Positions 1 through 9,024 of a stretch of 64,000 nt of DNA are shown here, one piece after another. The stretch covers positions 19,819-83,818 of the forward strand of contig JBAZGG010000005.1 in the NCBI GenBank assembly GCA_041653015.1, written 5' to 3'. The DNA is from JBAZGG01 sp041653015 (GTDB lineage: Bacteria > Bacillota_I > Bacilli_A > RFN20 > CAG-826). Within the stretch, counting starts at the first letter, position 1; each line of letters opens with the position of its first letter. A program made the translations under genes and the position numbers. Under the pieces are notes generated by a model that was not told where the DNA came from, searched no databases, and saw only the letters and a list, made by a program, of their open reading frames with translations.

Positions 1-60
1 AAATTAGTGTGTGATTACTAGAGTAAGGTTCTGCGAGTGTGTCCTCCATCTTGTGCAAAA

Positions 61-66
61 TATAAT
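61..66 (+). promoter_or_regulatory. Candidate -10 box for the TasA/SipW cassette
   Basis: A TATAAT hexamer lies 68 nt before the first gene of the surface cassette, leaving a short leader that ends in a strong Shine-Dalgarno sequence (GGGAGG, 120-125). The matching -35 region is poor, so the call rests on the -10 box alone. Confidence 0.4.
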
Positions 67-133
67 GTTGGACCTTTTATTAAGTTAAAATACGTTCTTA
101 CATTAAGTTGTTGTAATTAGGGAGGAAAAACTC

Positions 134-676
134 ATGAAAAACAAAAAAACAACAAAGAAATTCGCAATCGCTCTATTAGCATTGCTCGGCGTCGTTAGCA
201 CTGGCGCAACCTATGCGTATTGGCAAGGTGCAGTCCTAGGTGCAAATCAGAACGCTGCTGCAACGATCAACATTGGCCACGCCAGTGAAATCGAAACCGC
301 TGTCAATGTCAGCAACTTAACCGCTGGCAAGGAACTCGTTCCAAGCGGAAGAGTTGAAGACGCCGCTACACAAACCGATTTAGTCGCATTTGATTTCAGT
401 GTCACATGGACGGATGAAGATGCCGTGTTGTCTGATGCTGTCGCAAATGGTTCTCTATCAGTCGCTGTTACTGGCAAAACAATCGCTGGTGCTGCTGCTA
501 ACATTGGACTCGTCAATGTCACTCTTCCAGATGCCCAAGCAATCGTATTAAGTGGTTCCGCCGTTGCTGTTCATGTTGAAGTCACTTTGACTGAACCTGA
601 AGACAAGGCTGTCTACGATGCCATCATCGATCAAGAAATCATTGTTGCTCTCAATTTCGCTGTCGAAGTTGCTTAA
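134..676 (+). CDS. TasA/camelysin-like secreted protein with SipW-type signal peptide
   Basis: This 180-residue exported protein probably forms or decorates an extracellular fibre or matrix, by analogy with TasA/camelysin proteins. The N-terminus has a Lys-rich start, a hydrophobic core (residues 10-24) and a TYA-YW junction at residues 26-30, the pattern cut by SipW-like signal peptidases (predicted cut after Ala28). The mature part is Ala/Val/Thr-rich and predicted to be all beta, with no Cys. The start is fixed by GGGAGG 8 nt upstream. The next gene has the same TYA-(Y/F)-W-Q-G junction, and two SipW-like peptidases follow, so substrates and processing enzyme are encoded together. A terminator-like hairpin after this gene suggests it is made in excess of the rest. 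The export class is secure; the exact fibre role is inference. Confidence 0.72.
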   Translation: MKNKKTTKKFAIALLALLGVVSTGATYAYWQGAVLGANQNAAATINIGHASEIETAVNVSNLTAGKELVPSGRVEDAATQTDLVAFDFSVTWTDEDAVLSDAVANGSLSVAVTGKTIAGAAANIGLVNVTLPDAQAIVLSGSAVAVHVEVTLTEPEDKAVYDAIIDQEIIVALNFAVEVA

Positions 677-709
677 TTGATTGACCCAATACATTAATTG
701 ATTCTTATT

Positions 710-742
710 GAAACGGGAACCACATGGTTTCCGTTTCTGTTT
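710..742 (+). terminator. Intercistronic hairpin (partial terminator or attenuator)
   Basis: Twelve base pairs (710-721 with 726-737, one G-T pair) close an ACAT loop and are followed by TGTTTTT. It sits between the two SipW-type substrate genes, so it probably gives partial termination or protects the 3' end of the first message. Confidence 0.7.
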
Positions 743-760
743 TTGAAGGGAGGTTAATTT

Positions 761-2089
761 ATGAAGAAAAATAGCAAAATTTATGTAATTTCGCTTGTTT
801 TACTTGGTTTATTAGCTTCTTTTTCTTCTACATATGCTTTTTGGCAAGGCTCGGTAAACGCATCATCAAACACTAACAATCAGAACATCTATATCGGTTC
901 TTGGGATTTTGAAGAGAATACTTATGTGCGCCGACCACGTGGCATCCCGGAATTTGTTCTTGGGCATTATTATCCAGCGAATACCGTCGTTTGGTACGAT
1001 GGGGCTTTTTACATCACGCGCGGTGATGGATGGCAAGAAGGATATCCACCTTCTCCCGATGCTTATAGTGCATACAACATGATTACCGTAAATCACCAGA
1101 TTGGTAATACTTATTACAATAATGATGTTGTTTACTATGAAGGATGTTTTTATCGCGTCGTTGATGCCGGTAATGCTAACAATCATTATCCTGGCACGAC
1201 CATGTATGGTTGGTACAATATGAATTCTATCAATTTTACTTCTCATCAAAGATTCATGAAGAATGATTACACAATTTATCAAGGCATTCTTTATGTCTCA
1301 TCGATCGATAATCAAGAAGAAAACTCATCTACGACCCCTGATTCGAGCAAATATTGGCATATCGCTGGATCGATGGAATACGATTTAAGCATTCGCTATT
1401 ACGCAAATGATATCGTAGCGTTTAATGGTTTATACTATCGCGCTGCGTGGGAGACGATCGGTTCTAGCCCCGCTAACACAAATCCTTGGGGACCATGGAT
1501 TAAAATAACTATCTCCTCCTATGAATCTGGAGTCACTTATTCAAATGGACAGATCATTCTTTATGGTGGGCATCAGTATAAGGTCATGAATTCATCTCTT
1601 GCCGCCAACCATGCTCCGGGGACAATTACTGGCGCATATAAACAGATCGATACATATACTTACACCAGCAATAATACATATTTAATCGGCGATGTCGTCA
1701 TGTACAATGGTCAATATTGGAAAGCTGTCAACGCTGAAAATGCTCAAAATAATCTCCCGGGCACAGTTAAAAATGCTTGGAATCTTCTAAATACAAGCGA
1801 TTATCAGTGGTTTAATACATATAATTCCGGCGACTATGTCGTATGGCATAGCAAGAAATATATGGTATATGATGCCTCTCGCGCTAGTCTCTACGCTCCC
1901 AATACGGAACCTCGAGCTTGGAATATCGTCAATACTTTTGCCTATAACAATTATACCGTCTATACCCCTGGAGTCATCAGCGGGATAAGCATCTATAATG
2001 ATGTGGCTTATCGCGCCATTCAAGAAACGGTGAGCAATTATCCTCCAATAGATCCAATCCCATCAAATATATACTGGACTGAGTATTAA
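761..2089 (+). CDS. Secreted protein of eight CBM5/12-like repeats, SipW-type signal peptide
   Basis: This 442-residue exported protein has a SipW-type signal peptide (hydrophobic core 8-22, STYA-FWQG at 23-30, cut after Ala26). The rest is about eight consecutive units of roughly 45 residues, each built on Y-x-x-G/N-D-x-V-x-Y-x-G-x-x-Y-x-A followed by P-G-T/N-T and a Trp (A/G-W/Y). This is the layout of family 5/12 carbohydrate-binding modules, normally linked to chitin or peptidoglycan-type glycans. No catalytic domain is visible, so it looks like a pure binding or scaffold protein. A strong Shine-Dalgarno (GGGAGG) precedes the ATG. It lies between the TasA-like gene and the two SipW-like peptidase genes. 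The repeat family is a judgement from the motif; the ligand is unknown. Confidence 0.68.
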   Translation: MKKNSKIYVISLVLLGLLASFSSTYAFWQGSVNASSNTNNQNIYIGSWDFEENTYVRRPRGIPEFVLGHYYPANTVVWYDGAFYITRGDGWQEGYPPSPDAYSAYNMITVNHQIGNTYYNNDVVYYEGCFYRVVDAGNANNHYPGTTMYGWYNMNSINFTSHQRFMKNDYTIYQGILYVSSIDNQEENSSTTPDSSKYWHIAGSMEYDLSIRYYANDIVAFNGLYYRAAWETIGSSPANTNPWGPWIKITISSYESGVTYSNGQIILYGGHQYKVMNSSLAANHAPGTITGAYKQIDTYTYTSNNTYLIGDVVMYNGQYWKAVNAENAQNNLPGTVKNAWNLLNTSDYQWFNTYNSGDYVVWHSKKYMVYDASRASLYAPNTEPRAWNIVNTFAYNNYTVYTPGVISGISIYNDVAYRAIQETVSNYPPIDPIPSNIYWTEY

Positions 2090-2105
2090 TTATTAGGATA
2101 ACGCC

Positions 2106-2690
2106 ATGAAACAAGAAAACAATCATGAAACGCAAAAAGAAAAAGTTATCGATATAGTGACGAGAGTTGGCATCTCGACATTGATCATCGCTATCTTATT
2201 CTTTGTCATCAGTTTTTTATATATTCCAACCTTTTCCTATAATATGTATTCCATCGCCTCTTTCAGTGGTTTAGATGGAGTGGATTCTTCGCTGAATGAG
2301 AATGATTTATTGATCACGGAGAAACGCGATTTCACTCAGTCGCAAGGCGATGTCATCGTCTTTGATTTAAAAGGCTATGACGATAGCGATGGCATGATGG
2401 CTTATCGCTGTTTTGCTGTTCGTCAAGATCATGAGACTGGACTTCCATATTGTCTCGTCGGATCCACTGATAGTTCCATTTCCTACCCTTGGAAAGTAAC
2501 TGAGGATATGTATCGAGGGACTGTGATTGTTCGCATCTCAGGAATGGGAGCTATAACCGGTTTCTTCGCAAATCCATTGAGCCTTATTTTTTGGGTTGTC
2601 GCTGGTGCTTCTGTCGCCGGTATTGTCATCATCGTTAAGCATAAGCCAAAAGAAAAATCTGAAAATGAAGATAAAGAAAGTAAAAAATGA
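2106..2690 (+). CDS. SipW-like signal peptidase homologue, apparently catalytically degenerate
   Basis: This 194-residue membrane protein has a TM segment at about 20-40 and a second at about 155-178, with the S26 signal-peptidase scaffold between them (N-D-L-L-I at 66-70, G-D-V-I-V-F-D at 81-87). The Ser-Met dyad expected about nine residues before the N-D-L-L element is missing. The position of the catalytic His in the T-H-R-x element appears to be Tyr (A-Y-R-C-F, about 99-103). The neighbouring paralogue at 2715 keeps both residues. It may therefore be a non-catalytic partner of that enzyme or a chaperone for the two substrates upstream. The alignment was made by eye. It lies 16 nt after the repeat protein and ends in TGA. 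Confidence 0.55.
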   Translation: MKQENNHETQKEKVIDIVTRVGISTLIIAILFFVISFLYIPTFSYNMYSIASFSGLDGVDSSLNENDLLITEKRDFTQSQGDVIVFDLKGYDDSDGMMAYRCFAVRQDHETGLPYCLVGSTDSSISYPWKVTEDMYRGTVIVRISGMGAITGFFANPLSLIFWVVAGASVAGIVIIVKHKPKEKSENEDKESKK

Positions 2691-2714
2691 TTCATTTGAA
2701 TCAAGCAATAACTG

Positions 2715-3467
2715 ATGGATGAATTAATCGAAATCTCTCGAAAGAGTGCCGAAGAAGAAAAAAAGAGTGTTGGACGCATCGTTTTTAACGTTATATTTTG
2801 GAGCGTATTCACATTTTTTGCGGCATACTTTATTTTTGATACATTTTTGCCAAATAAGACCGTTTACATTTTCGGTATTAAAGGTTACACCGTCGAGAGC
2901 GAAAGTATGGTCGGTATCTACAACAAAAACGATGTTGTTTTCGTAAATGCCCCAGACTATGACAAACTGCAAGTTGGCGACATTATCACTTATGAGACGT
3001 ATACAGTGACGAGAAGCGATAGTGGATTGAACTATTCAATCATCACTTCTGACATTGTAAATACTCACTATTTGGCTGAAATCGGCACAGATGTCAATGG
3101 TGTGATATATTATCGGACGATGTGCTACGAAAACTTTCATAAAGATTCGACGACATGGTCAAATTCAGATTATGATAAATACTATAATAAAAAAGGCGAA
3201 GAAGTTTTATTGCGACGAGAAGACATCTTAGGAAAGGCTGCTTTTTCTGTTCCTTGGGTCGGCAACATCAATAGTGTGTTTCAAGTTGTTTTTGGCGATC
3301 GCATATTCGTTTTATTGCTCTTCAGTGATGTCATCATCTTCTATTTGCTTTTCAGTATGCTGTGGTCTGATTATCGCAATTATCGCTCTGATAAGAGCGC
3401 GCTCGCTAAAAAGAATGAGAAAAAAGCGATAGATCAGATTGAATATAAAAATGACCGAAAACAATAG
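2715..3467 (+). CDS. SipW-like type I signal peptidase
   Basis: This 250-residue membrane signal peptidase of the SipW/ER type should remove the TYA-(Y/F)W signal peptides encoded at 134 and 761. A TM segment spans about 22-42. E-S-E-S-M at 61-65 supplies the catalytic Ser64, N-D-V-V-F-V and V-G-D-I-I-T-Y follow, and N-T-H-Y-L (His118) fits the second catalytic residue. A second TM segment is at about 193-215, followed by a charged cytoplasmic tail. In this class a His replaces the bacterial Lys. The start has only a weak ribosome site, 24 nt after the previous gene, consistent with coupled translation. A lone SipW is usual; a pair of paralogues is less common. Confidence 0.72.
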   Translation: MDELIEISRKSAEEEKKSVGRIVFNVIFWSVFTFFAAYFIFDTFLPNKTVYIFGIKGYTVESESMVGIYNKNDVVFVNAPDYDKLQVGDIITYETYTVTRSDSGLNYSIITSDIVNTHYLAEIGTDVNGVIYYRTMCYENFHKDSTTWSNSDYDKYYNKKGEEVLLRREDILGKAAFSVPWVGNINSVFQVVFGDRIFVLLLFSDVIIFYLLFSMLWSDYRNYRSDKSALAKKNEKKAIDQIEYKNDRKQ

Positions 3468-3570
3468 TGTCGCGCACATAGTATAATCTCTGATGACGCC
3501 CTCATTTTATTAAAAAAATAAAAACATTTCTCCCGTTTCTGTACTACAATAAAAGTGCTAGTATTGGAAT

Positions 3571-4575
3571 ATGCAAAACAATAGAAAATTTTCTTTCCCC
3601 ATTTTGGTGATCACAGCATTTATTTGTACCGCCTGCTCACTCACGGGCCCCTCTCATGAAGTTCAAGAGTATTTCAGCGAGTTGCCATATCAGGACAATT
3701 TCAAAATAATGCAGCTGTCCGACATGCATTTTTCAAGCTATGATAATTTGAAGGAAGACTTTAATTTCCTCGATTCGCTAATCGAAGAAGCAGAACCAAA
3801 TCTCGTCGTCATCACTGGTGATTCATTCACTTTCGCTTCGAAAGACACCGTTAATTCGGTGCTCAATTTTTTTGAAAAAAAAGATATACCTTGGACTTAC
3901 ACTTTTGGCAATCACGATGAGCAGGTCTATGGTTCGAGCACTTATATAAGCGAATATTTGGACTCATTAGACAATTGTTTATACCAATATTATGAGGATG
4001 ATTTGACGGGACAAGGAAATAATATAATCAATTTAGTTAAAGATGGGAAGACGATGTATCAGATATTCGTTGTCGATTCCAATACCTACACTTATCAAAA
4101 CTACACTGGCTATGACTATGTTCATGAAGATCAAATTGAATGGTACAAGTCAGCGATTGAGAAAGTGAACAAGGAACGTTTTTCTGCATCGTGGAAAATC
4201 GGTGATGAGACTATTGACTCTTTAATTTTTCAGCACATTCCCATTCCTGAATACGCCGATGCGCTCATCGCTTATGCGGACAATCCATCAATCGGAACTG
4301 GTTGGAATAGAGAAAAATGCAGTCCGCCAAAGTATAATTCGGGCTTTTTTGATGTAATCAAAGAGTATAATTCGAGCAAAGCGATGTTTGTTGGTCACGA
4401 CCACATCAATAATATTGATGTGCTATATGAAGGGGTTCATTTAGTCTATGGTGCAAAATCGACAGATAACATGTATCACGACGACGATATGTTGGGATAT
4501 CGATTAATCACCATCGAGAGCGAGACGAGTTTTTCAACAAGCGTCTTTTACCACGCGTATGGAGAAGCATTATGA
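3571..4575 (+). CDS. Calcineurin-like metallophosphoesterase, lipoprotein
   Basis: This 334-residue exported phosphoesterase acts on an unknown phosphate ester outside the membrane. It has a lipoprotein signal (lipobox C-T-A-C, residues 19-22). The family metal motifs appear in order: D-x-H in LSDMHF (about 51), GD in VITGDS (about 84), GNHD (about 112) and GHDH (about 276). This is a complete dinuclear metal site, so it is probably active. The downstream membrane protein overlaps it by 4 nt (ATGA), so the two are co-translated and probably work together. No Shine-Dalgarno is visible; an extended -10-like TGC-TAGTAT places a possible transcription start right at the ATG. Similar to YkuE-type enzymes; the substrate cannot be read from sequence. 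Confidence 0.82.
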   Translation: MQNNRKFSFPILVITAFICTACSLTGPSHEVQEYFSELPYQDNFKIMQLSDMHFSSYDNLKEDFNFLDSLIEEAEPNLVVITGDSFTFASKDTVNSVLNFFEKKDIPWTYTFGNHDEQVYGSSTYISEYLDSLDNCLYQYYEDDLTGQGNNIINLVKDGKTMYQIFVVDSNTYTYQNYTGYDYVHEDQIEWYKSAIEKVNKERFSASWKIGDETIDSLIFQHIPIPEYADALIAYADNPSIGTGWNREKCSPPKYNSGFFDVIKEYNSSKAMFVGHDHINNIDVLYEGVHLVYGAKSTDNMYHDDDMLGYRLITIESETSFSTSVFYHAYGEAL

Positions 4576-5483
4576 AATTGAAAAGCGATGGAGTGTTAAA
4601 AGCTTTAATTTTCTCTTTTATCGCCCTGCTAGCCTCATATTATATTTTTATGGGTTTTCAGAGTTTGCTCACGATGATCAGCAAACAGGGAACGCAATTT
4701 TTACCGGAAATTGGACCATTTTTAGTATCGATTGAATTGACAGCTTTTTTAGTCTATGAGTATCGATATATGTTCATCAAACAGAATGACCTAAGAGGTT
4801 TTTATTTTCACAATGGTCTTTTTCATGTCATCTCGTCCTCGCTATGTATCATCTTTATGCTCTATTCAACAATCACATATCAAAATTGGGGCGTCGGTGG
4901 CCCAACGACATATTATCCAATCGATTTTTTGATGATCAGTATCATGTGTCTACTAGTCGGAGTGTTCAACCTCATTCTTGCGAGGAAGACGCCTGCTGTC
5001 CCAACAAATTTGTTAAATCGAAACAGGAAATTGCTGAAAGTGGCGTTTCAAGTTTTTCTCTACGTATTTTTATACGTTGCTTTCGATAGGCTTGGCTGTG
5101 CTATCTCAGTTTTATTTTTAGGTGAATATTCTTCGATAGGGTTTTTGTTCCCGGTGTTTTTACTCTGCTTAATGCCTATCGTCAGCGCGGTGTTTTTTGC
5201 TATTTATAAACGCTCCATAAATGGAAATAAAAAGAATTTGCTGTGGATTATTTCATCTTCTGTCATCTTATTCATCACAGTATTATGCATCGTTTACATA
5301 TCGTTTATGCTCAACAGTGAGTATGCGACCGCTTTTATGAAAGCTCTCTCACCATTTTATGGGGCTGATAGGTTAATTGCCATGCCGATTACCCTGATTG
5401 CTATCAGCGTGTTAATCATTGTTCCATTAGTGGTGGGGATTTGTAAATTTTTGATCTATAAATTTGCTTTGACCAAGAATTAA
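4572..5483 (+). CDS. Polytopic membrane protein, unknown function
   Basis: This 303-residue integral membrane protein has about eight hydrophobic segments, short Lys/Arg-rich loops and no recognised family motif. Its ATG overlaps the stop codon of the phosphoesterase lipoprotein gene (ATGA), a sign of translational coupling and shared function at the membrane. It ends just before a bidirectional terminator. I do not recognise a family; it could be a partner or anchor of the phosphoesterase. Confidence 0.7.
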   Translation: MKLKSDGVLKALIFSFIALLASYYIFMGFQSLLTMISKQGTQFLPEIGPFLVSIELTAFLVYEYRYMFIKQNDLRGFYFHNGLFHVISSSLCIIFMLYSTITYQNWGVGGPTTYYPIDFLMISIMCLLVGVFNLILARKTPAVPTNLLNRNRKLLKVAFQVFLYVFLYVAFDRLGCAISVLFLGEYSSIGFLFPVFLLCLMPIVSAVFFAIYKRSINGNKKNLLWIISSSVILFITVLCIVYISFMLNSEYATAFMKALSPFYGADRLIAMPITLIAISVLIIVPLVVGICKFLIYKFALTKN

Positions 5484-5497
5484 TCTTTCACAAAATG

Positions 5498-5527
5498 AAA
5501 ATACAACCCGCAAAGGTTGTATTTTTT
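5498..5527. terminator. Bidirectional rho-independent terminator
   Basis: An 11-bp stem (5498-5508 with 5515-5525) with loop CCGCAA... is flanked by A and T tracts. It lies between two converging genes and would serve both strands. Confidence 0.88.
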
Positions 5528-5539
5528 AAGTTGTTTAAT

Positions 5540-6094
5540 CTATTTCGAGAACGCTTTTAGCAATTCAACGCATGAGTAGATTTCAGCTCCATACACATCT
5601 TTCAAATATTTTAAACCGATGTCATAGTCTTCTTTGGTGAAAGCATCTGTGGCATCTTTGCAGACGACCACTTTGAATCCTAATTGATATGCATCAGCGG
5701 AAGTGTGTCTAACACACATGTGCGTGTGTAAACCAGTCATGATGACTGTATCGACACCAAGCTCTTTTAAGAGAAGATCGAGGTCGGTGTGAAAGAAGCC
5801 ACTATAACGGCGTTTTGGTACGACATAATCCTTTTTACCAAGTTTTAGTTCAGGAATAACTTCAGCACCTTTGCTACCGGCAATAGCGTGATTTCCCCAT
5901 AATTTTAACTCGTGATCAATATCTTTGACGTGCGCATCATTACAAAAGATGACAGGGACGCCATTTTTTCTCGCTCCATCGAGTAATTTAGCAGTTGTGG
6001 GAACAATTGCTAAACCGCGGTCGCATTTAAGCGCTCCGGTCACAAAGTCGTTAAGCATGTCAACCACAAGAACTGCACAATGATTCTTATCCAT
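5540..6094 (-). CDS. Isochorismatase-family cysteine hydrolase, nicotinamidase-like
   Basis: This 184-residue cytosolic hydrolase is probably an amidase of the nicotinamidase/isochorismatase fold. The catalytic triad is complete: Asp in V-V-D-M-L-N-D-F (about 11), Lys in V-P-K-R-R-Y-S-G-F (about 93) and Cys in T-H-M-C-V-R-H (about 126). N-D-A-H followed by a Glu and a His (about 52-68) resembles the metal-binding set of nicotinamidases, which favours nicotinamide to nicotinic acid over isochorismate. The length suits the family. A Shine-Dalgarno (GGAGAG) precedes the ATG. It is monocistronic on the minus strand. No NAD salvage gene is next to it, so the substrate remains an inference. Confidence 0.82.
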   Translation of the reverse strand: MDKNHCAVLVVDMLNDFVTGALKCDRGLAIVPTTAKLLDGARKNGVPVIFCNDAHVKDIDHELKLWGNHAIAGSKGAEVIPELKLGKKDYVVPKRRYSGFFHTDLDLLLKELGVDTVIMTGLHTHMCVRHTSADAYQLGFKVVVCKDATDAFTKEDYDIGLKYLKDVYGAEIYSCVELLKAFSK

Positions 6095-6350
6095 AAAAAC
6101 TCTCCATTTCTTGCTATACGCAAGTTATATTAAACCATATTATCAATAAAATATTAATATAATTTGCATAATCATCGAGAAGGCAAAGGCTGGTAATTGC
6201 TCGTCCAATCTCTTTTATTAAAGTATAAACATTGACTTGTTCATGAAAAATATCCAATATTAATAATGTTTGTTACGTTAATAATATGTTCTGATTGTTT
6301 ATGCATAGATATTGAATTTTGAATTATATATGAGCCTAAGGAGAGATATC

Positions 6351-8987
6351 ATGGCTTTAAAACATTCTTCTCGCAAAGCTGTTATCGCTTGCTCATCAGT
6401 CCTTATGACTGTTGGTGTAGTCTTATCTTTTGCGCTTAATCGAGTCAATTATCATTTATTCGATGCGATGGGTTCGACGACTTATTCTGTCACTTTTGAT
6501 AAAGATAATGGCCAGTTGAGTGGCAACTATGTTACTGAAGTGACGAGCAATTCTAACGCCACGACAACTTTTGGCAACCATCTCGAAGTTGATTATTACC
6601 AATGTGGTTATTATCCATCGACCAAGACCGATATTTATGCTCAAATGAAAAAGGGCGTGGGATATTTCTATAACACCGATACCACAGATGTTTCAAATGG
6701 GATTTATCCGCTGACTGCTATTTCGAGCATCACGATTAATTTCACAGGTGGCACGCCCACTATATATTATGGTTCATCTGAGAATCCAAGCACCAATAGC
6801 ACAACACTGATAAGTGGTACTTCTATTGCTGTGTCAGGTGTCAATTTCTTTAAAGTGGCAGCCAATTCCTCAGGTGTTACTTACATAACATCGATAATCG
6901 CACAATATGTCTGCTCTACGACCCCGGTGTTAAATAGCGTTACCATATCTGATAGTGTTGAGCGTTATCAATTGGGTTCAACCTACAATGATGTCAATGG
7001 TCTATCTGTCGTAGCGAATTATAACACTGGTAATCAAACTATTACCTCGGGATATATCATCTCTGGAACCGGTTTTGATCCCAGCAGCGCTTTTATAGCT
7101 ACTGGTGAGTTCTCTGTTCAAGTAACCTATGAAGGCACAACATCTAATTCTTTGGCGGTTACTGTCTATGATCCAAGCGTTCCGACGGCACCAAATTCAA
7201 TAGCTCTTAACAAAACGACGCTCTCACTTTCATCTGGTGCCACATCGGCGCTCACATATACATTATCTCCATCCTATAGCACAACTACTGTTACATGGTC
7301 ATCTTCATCGCAGAGTGTTGCTACCGTATCGGACAATGGTTTAGTGACGGCTAAAGCGGATGGAACATCTGATATCGTAGCAACGACAGCAAACGGAAAG
7401 AGTGCAACCTGCTCTGTTACCGTATCTTCTCATTACGCTACCTCAATAACTTTAAATAAGCATACTGAAGTGAAAATTAATACGACCGGAAGCACAACTT
7501 TGACTTATACGATTCTCCCAACAATCGCCGCATCGACGACAATAGTTACCTGGAGTTCATCAAACACTAGCATTGCGACTGTTTCTGATGGAACGGTTAC
7601 TGGTGTCAGCGGTGGATCGGTGCAAATAACTGCTCGAACCAATAATGGATTGATTGCAACATGTGATGTATGCGTCTACAAGAGTTCTTTGACGAGCGGA
7701 TATTCAATCACGACATCTGGTGTTGATTCAACGACATATACAGCATCGACGATTATGGAGGCTTCCGCTTATGTTTCTTTGGCGGTGATTCGCCACCATA
7801 CGAAAGTAACCGTTTTATTCGCTTTTAATAACACGATGAGCAGCAGCGATTTCGTCACATATATGATGGAAGTTGATTCCAGCTCAACGATCGTCGCTTC
7901 GACATATGCGACAGGCAGTAATAAAACTAATGTTTTTTCTATTTCTTATCTCTCATCTTGCGCTACTATTCATTCTTCTGAATCCGAAACATATCCAGAC
8001 TTGCTAGATGCCAATAATATTCTTCGCCAAAGAACAATGACACACCGCGATGCTAGTTATAATTCCTTTCCGATAGATCAGGAGAATAACGGAACTCTGA
8101 GCATATATAACTCCGAAGAGTTGTGGTGGGCATTAAATCATGGTTACAAGCCATCTTTTCCCACAACTAACAGCAAAGCCGAGGCGTTCTATCTAGAATG
8201 CAAAGATATTTTGCGAAACATTCTAAACGATGATATGAGTGACTTCATGAAAGTGATGACTATTTATCGATTTATTGAAGATAATAGTTGGTATGACTAC
8301 GCCTCACTAGATTATTCTGGTAATTGGACTAATAACACTGCATATTATCTCGAAGGATTTTTACAACATCGAACATGTGTTTGCGATGGTTATTCAAAAG
8401 TGATGGCACTCCTTTGCGGTATTGAAAATCTCGAAGTGGTGAGAGGCTACGGTTATGATACTAATGGTGGTCACGCTTGGAATTATGCCAAGATCAATGG
8501 AACATGGTATCTCGTTTGCCCGACATGGGGTCAAGCTGATTTATCCTCTTCAGCTACAGGCAATATATTTGGCACCGCAACATCATATATCGATTATGGT
8601 GCTTTCATGACAAAATCATCTTATTTCACCGATAATTCAGACTATAATTTCGTGCAAAAAATATGGCAAGAGGCTATTAATGGTGCTACTTCCGTCTATT
8701 CAAATATCATGATACAAGACACTTTTACATATAATTCGACATCATATGATTTCTATATCGATAGCGCCGCTAATTTGACTTCTGTCTTTGCTGCATTATC
8801 GACAAATGGAATTATTGGCAACGACATGTATGTGACTCTCCAAGATTCAAGCAGTTATGTGACGACCAACACAGTGTCTAGCGCTTTATCAGCAGCAGGC
8901 ATTTCATATTCGACACTTGGCATTATCACCAGCACTTCCGGTTGTAGTGGTAGCAACACTTACAAAACCGTATTGATTAATGTTTAA
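6351..8987 (+). CDS. Surface protein with Big3/Big2 Ig-like domains and transglutaminase-like domain
   Basis: This is an exported protein of 878 residues. I place the start at 6351 (AAGGAGAG five nt before ATG) rather than at the upstream in-frame TTG. After a signal/anchor segment (about 10-30) come a beta-rich region, an Ig-like domain of the Big3 type (about 205-275), two Big2 domains (about 280-360 and 365-445; W-S-S-S-x-x-x-V/I-A-T-V-S cores) and a transglutaminase-like domain (about 600-740). In that domain Cys678 (V-C-D-G-Y-S) and His708 (G-G-H-A-W-N-Y) are present. The usual third residue, Asp in V-D-P-T-W, is Cys723 (V-C-P-T-W). The fold is clear; whether it is an active peptidase or cross-linker is open. 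It is a single-gene unit ending 37 nt from a convergent gene. Confidence 0.8.
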   Translation: MALKHSSRKAVIACSSVLMTVGVVLSFALNRVNYHLFDAMGSTTYSVTFDKDNGQLSGNYVTEVTSNSNATTTFGNHLEVDYYQCGYYPSTKTDIYAQMKKGVGYFYNTDTTDVSNGIYPLTAISSITINFTGGTPTIYYGSSENPSTNSTTLISGTSIAVSGVNFFKVAANSSGVTYITSIIAQYVCSTTPVLNSVTISDSVERYQLGSTYNDVNGLSVVANYNTGNQTITSGYIISGTGFDPSSAFIATGEFSVQVTYEGTTSNSLAVTVYDPSVPTAPNSIALNKTTLSLSSGATSALTYTLSPSYSTTTVTWSSSSQSVATVSDNGLVTAKADGTSDIVATTANGKSATCSVTVSSHYATSITLNKHTEVKINTTGSTTLTYTILPTIAASTTIVTWSSSNTSIATVSDGTVTGVSGGSVQITARTNNGLIATCDVCVYKSSLTSGYSITTSGVDSTTYTASTIMEASAYVSLAVIRHHTKVTVLFAFNNTMSSSDFVTYMMEVDSSSTIVASTYATGSNKTNVFSISYLSSCATIHSSESETYPDLLDANNILRQRTMTHRDASYNSFPIDQENNGTLSIYNSEELWWALNHGYKPSFPTTNSKAEAFYLECKDILRNILNDDMSDFMKVMTIYRFIEDNSWYDYASLDYSGNWTNNTAYYLEGFLQHRTCVCDGYSKVMALLCGIENLEVVRGYGYDTNGGHAWNYAKINGTWYLVCPTWGQADLSSSATGNIFGTATSYIDYGAFMTKSSYFTDNSDYNFVQKIWQEAINGATSVYSNIMIQDTFTYNSTSYDFYIDSAANLTSVFAALSTNGIIGNDMYVTLQDSSSYVTTNTVSSALSAAGISYSTLGIITSTSGCSGSNTYKTVLINV

Positions 8988-9024
8988 AATTGTTTGCACT
9001 TAAAAAAGCTAATTGATTTTGTTT

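Noticed and set aside
6312..6350. TTG start for the Big2/transglutaminase-like protein
   Set aside because: A strong Shine-Dalgarno sits inside this stretch, five nt before the ATG at 6351.
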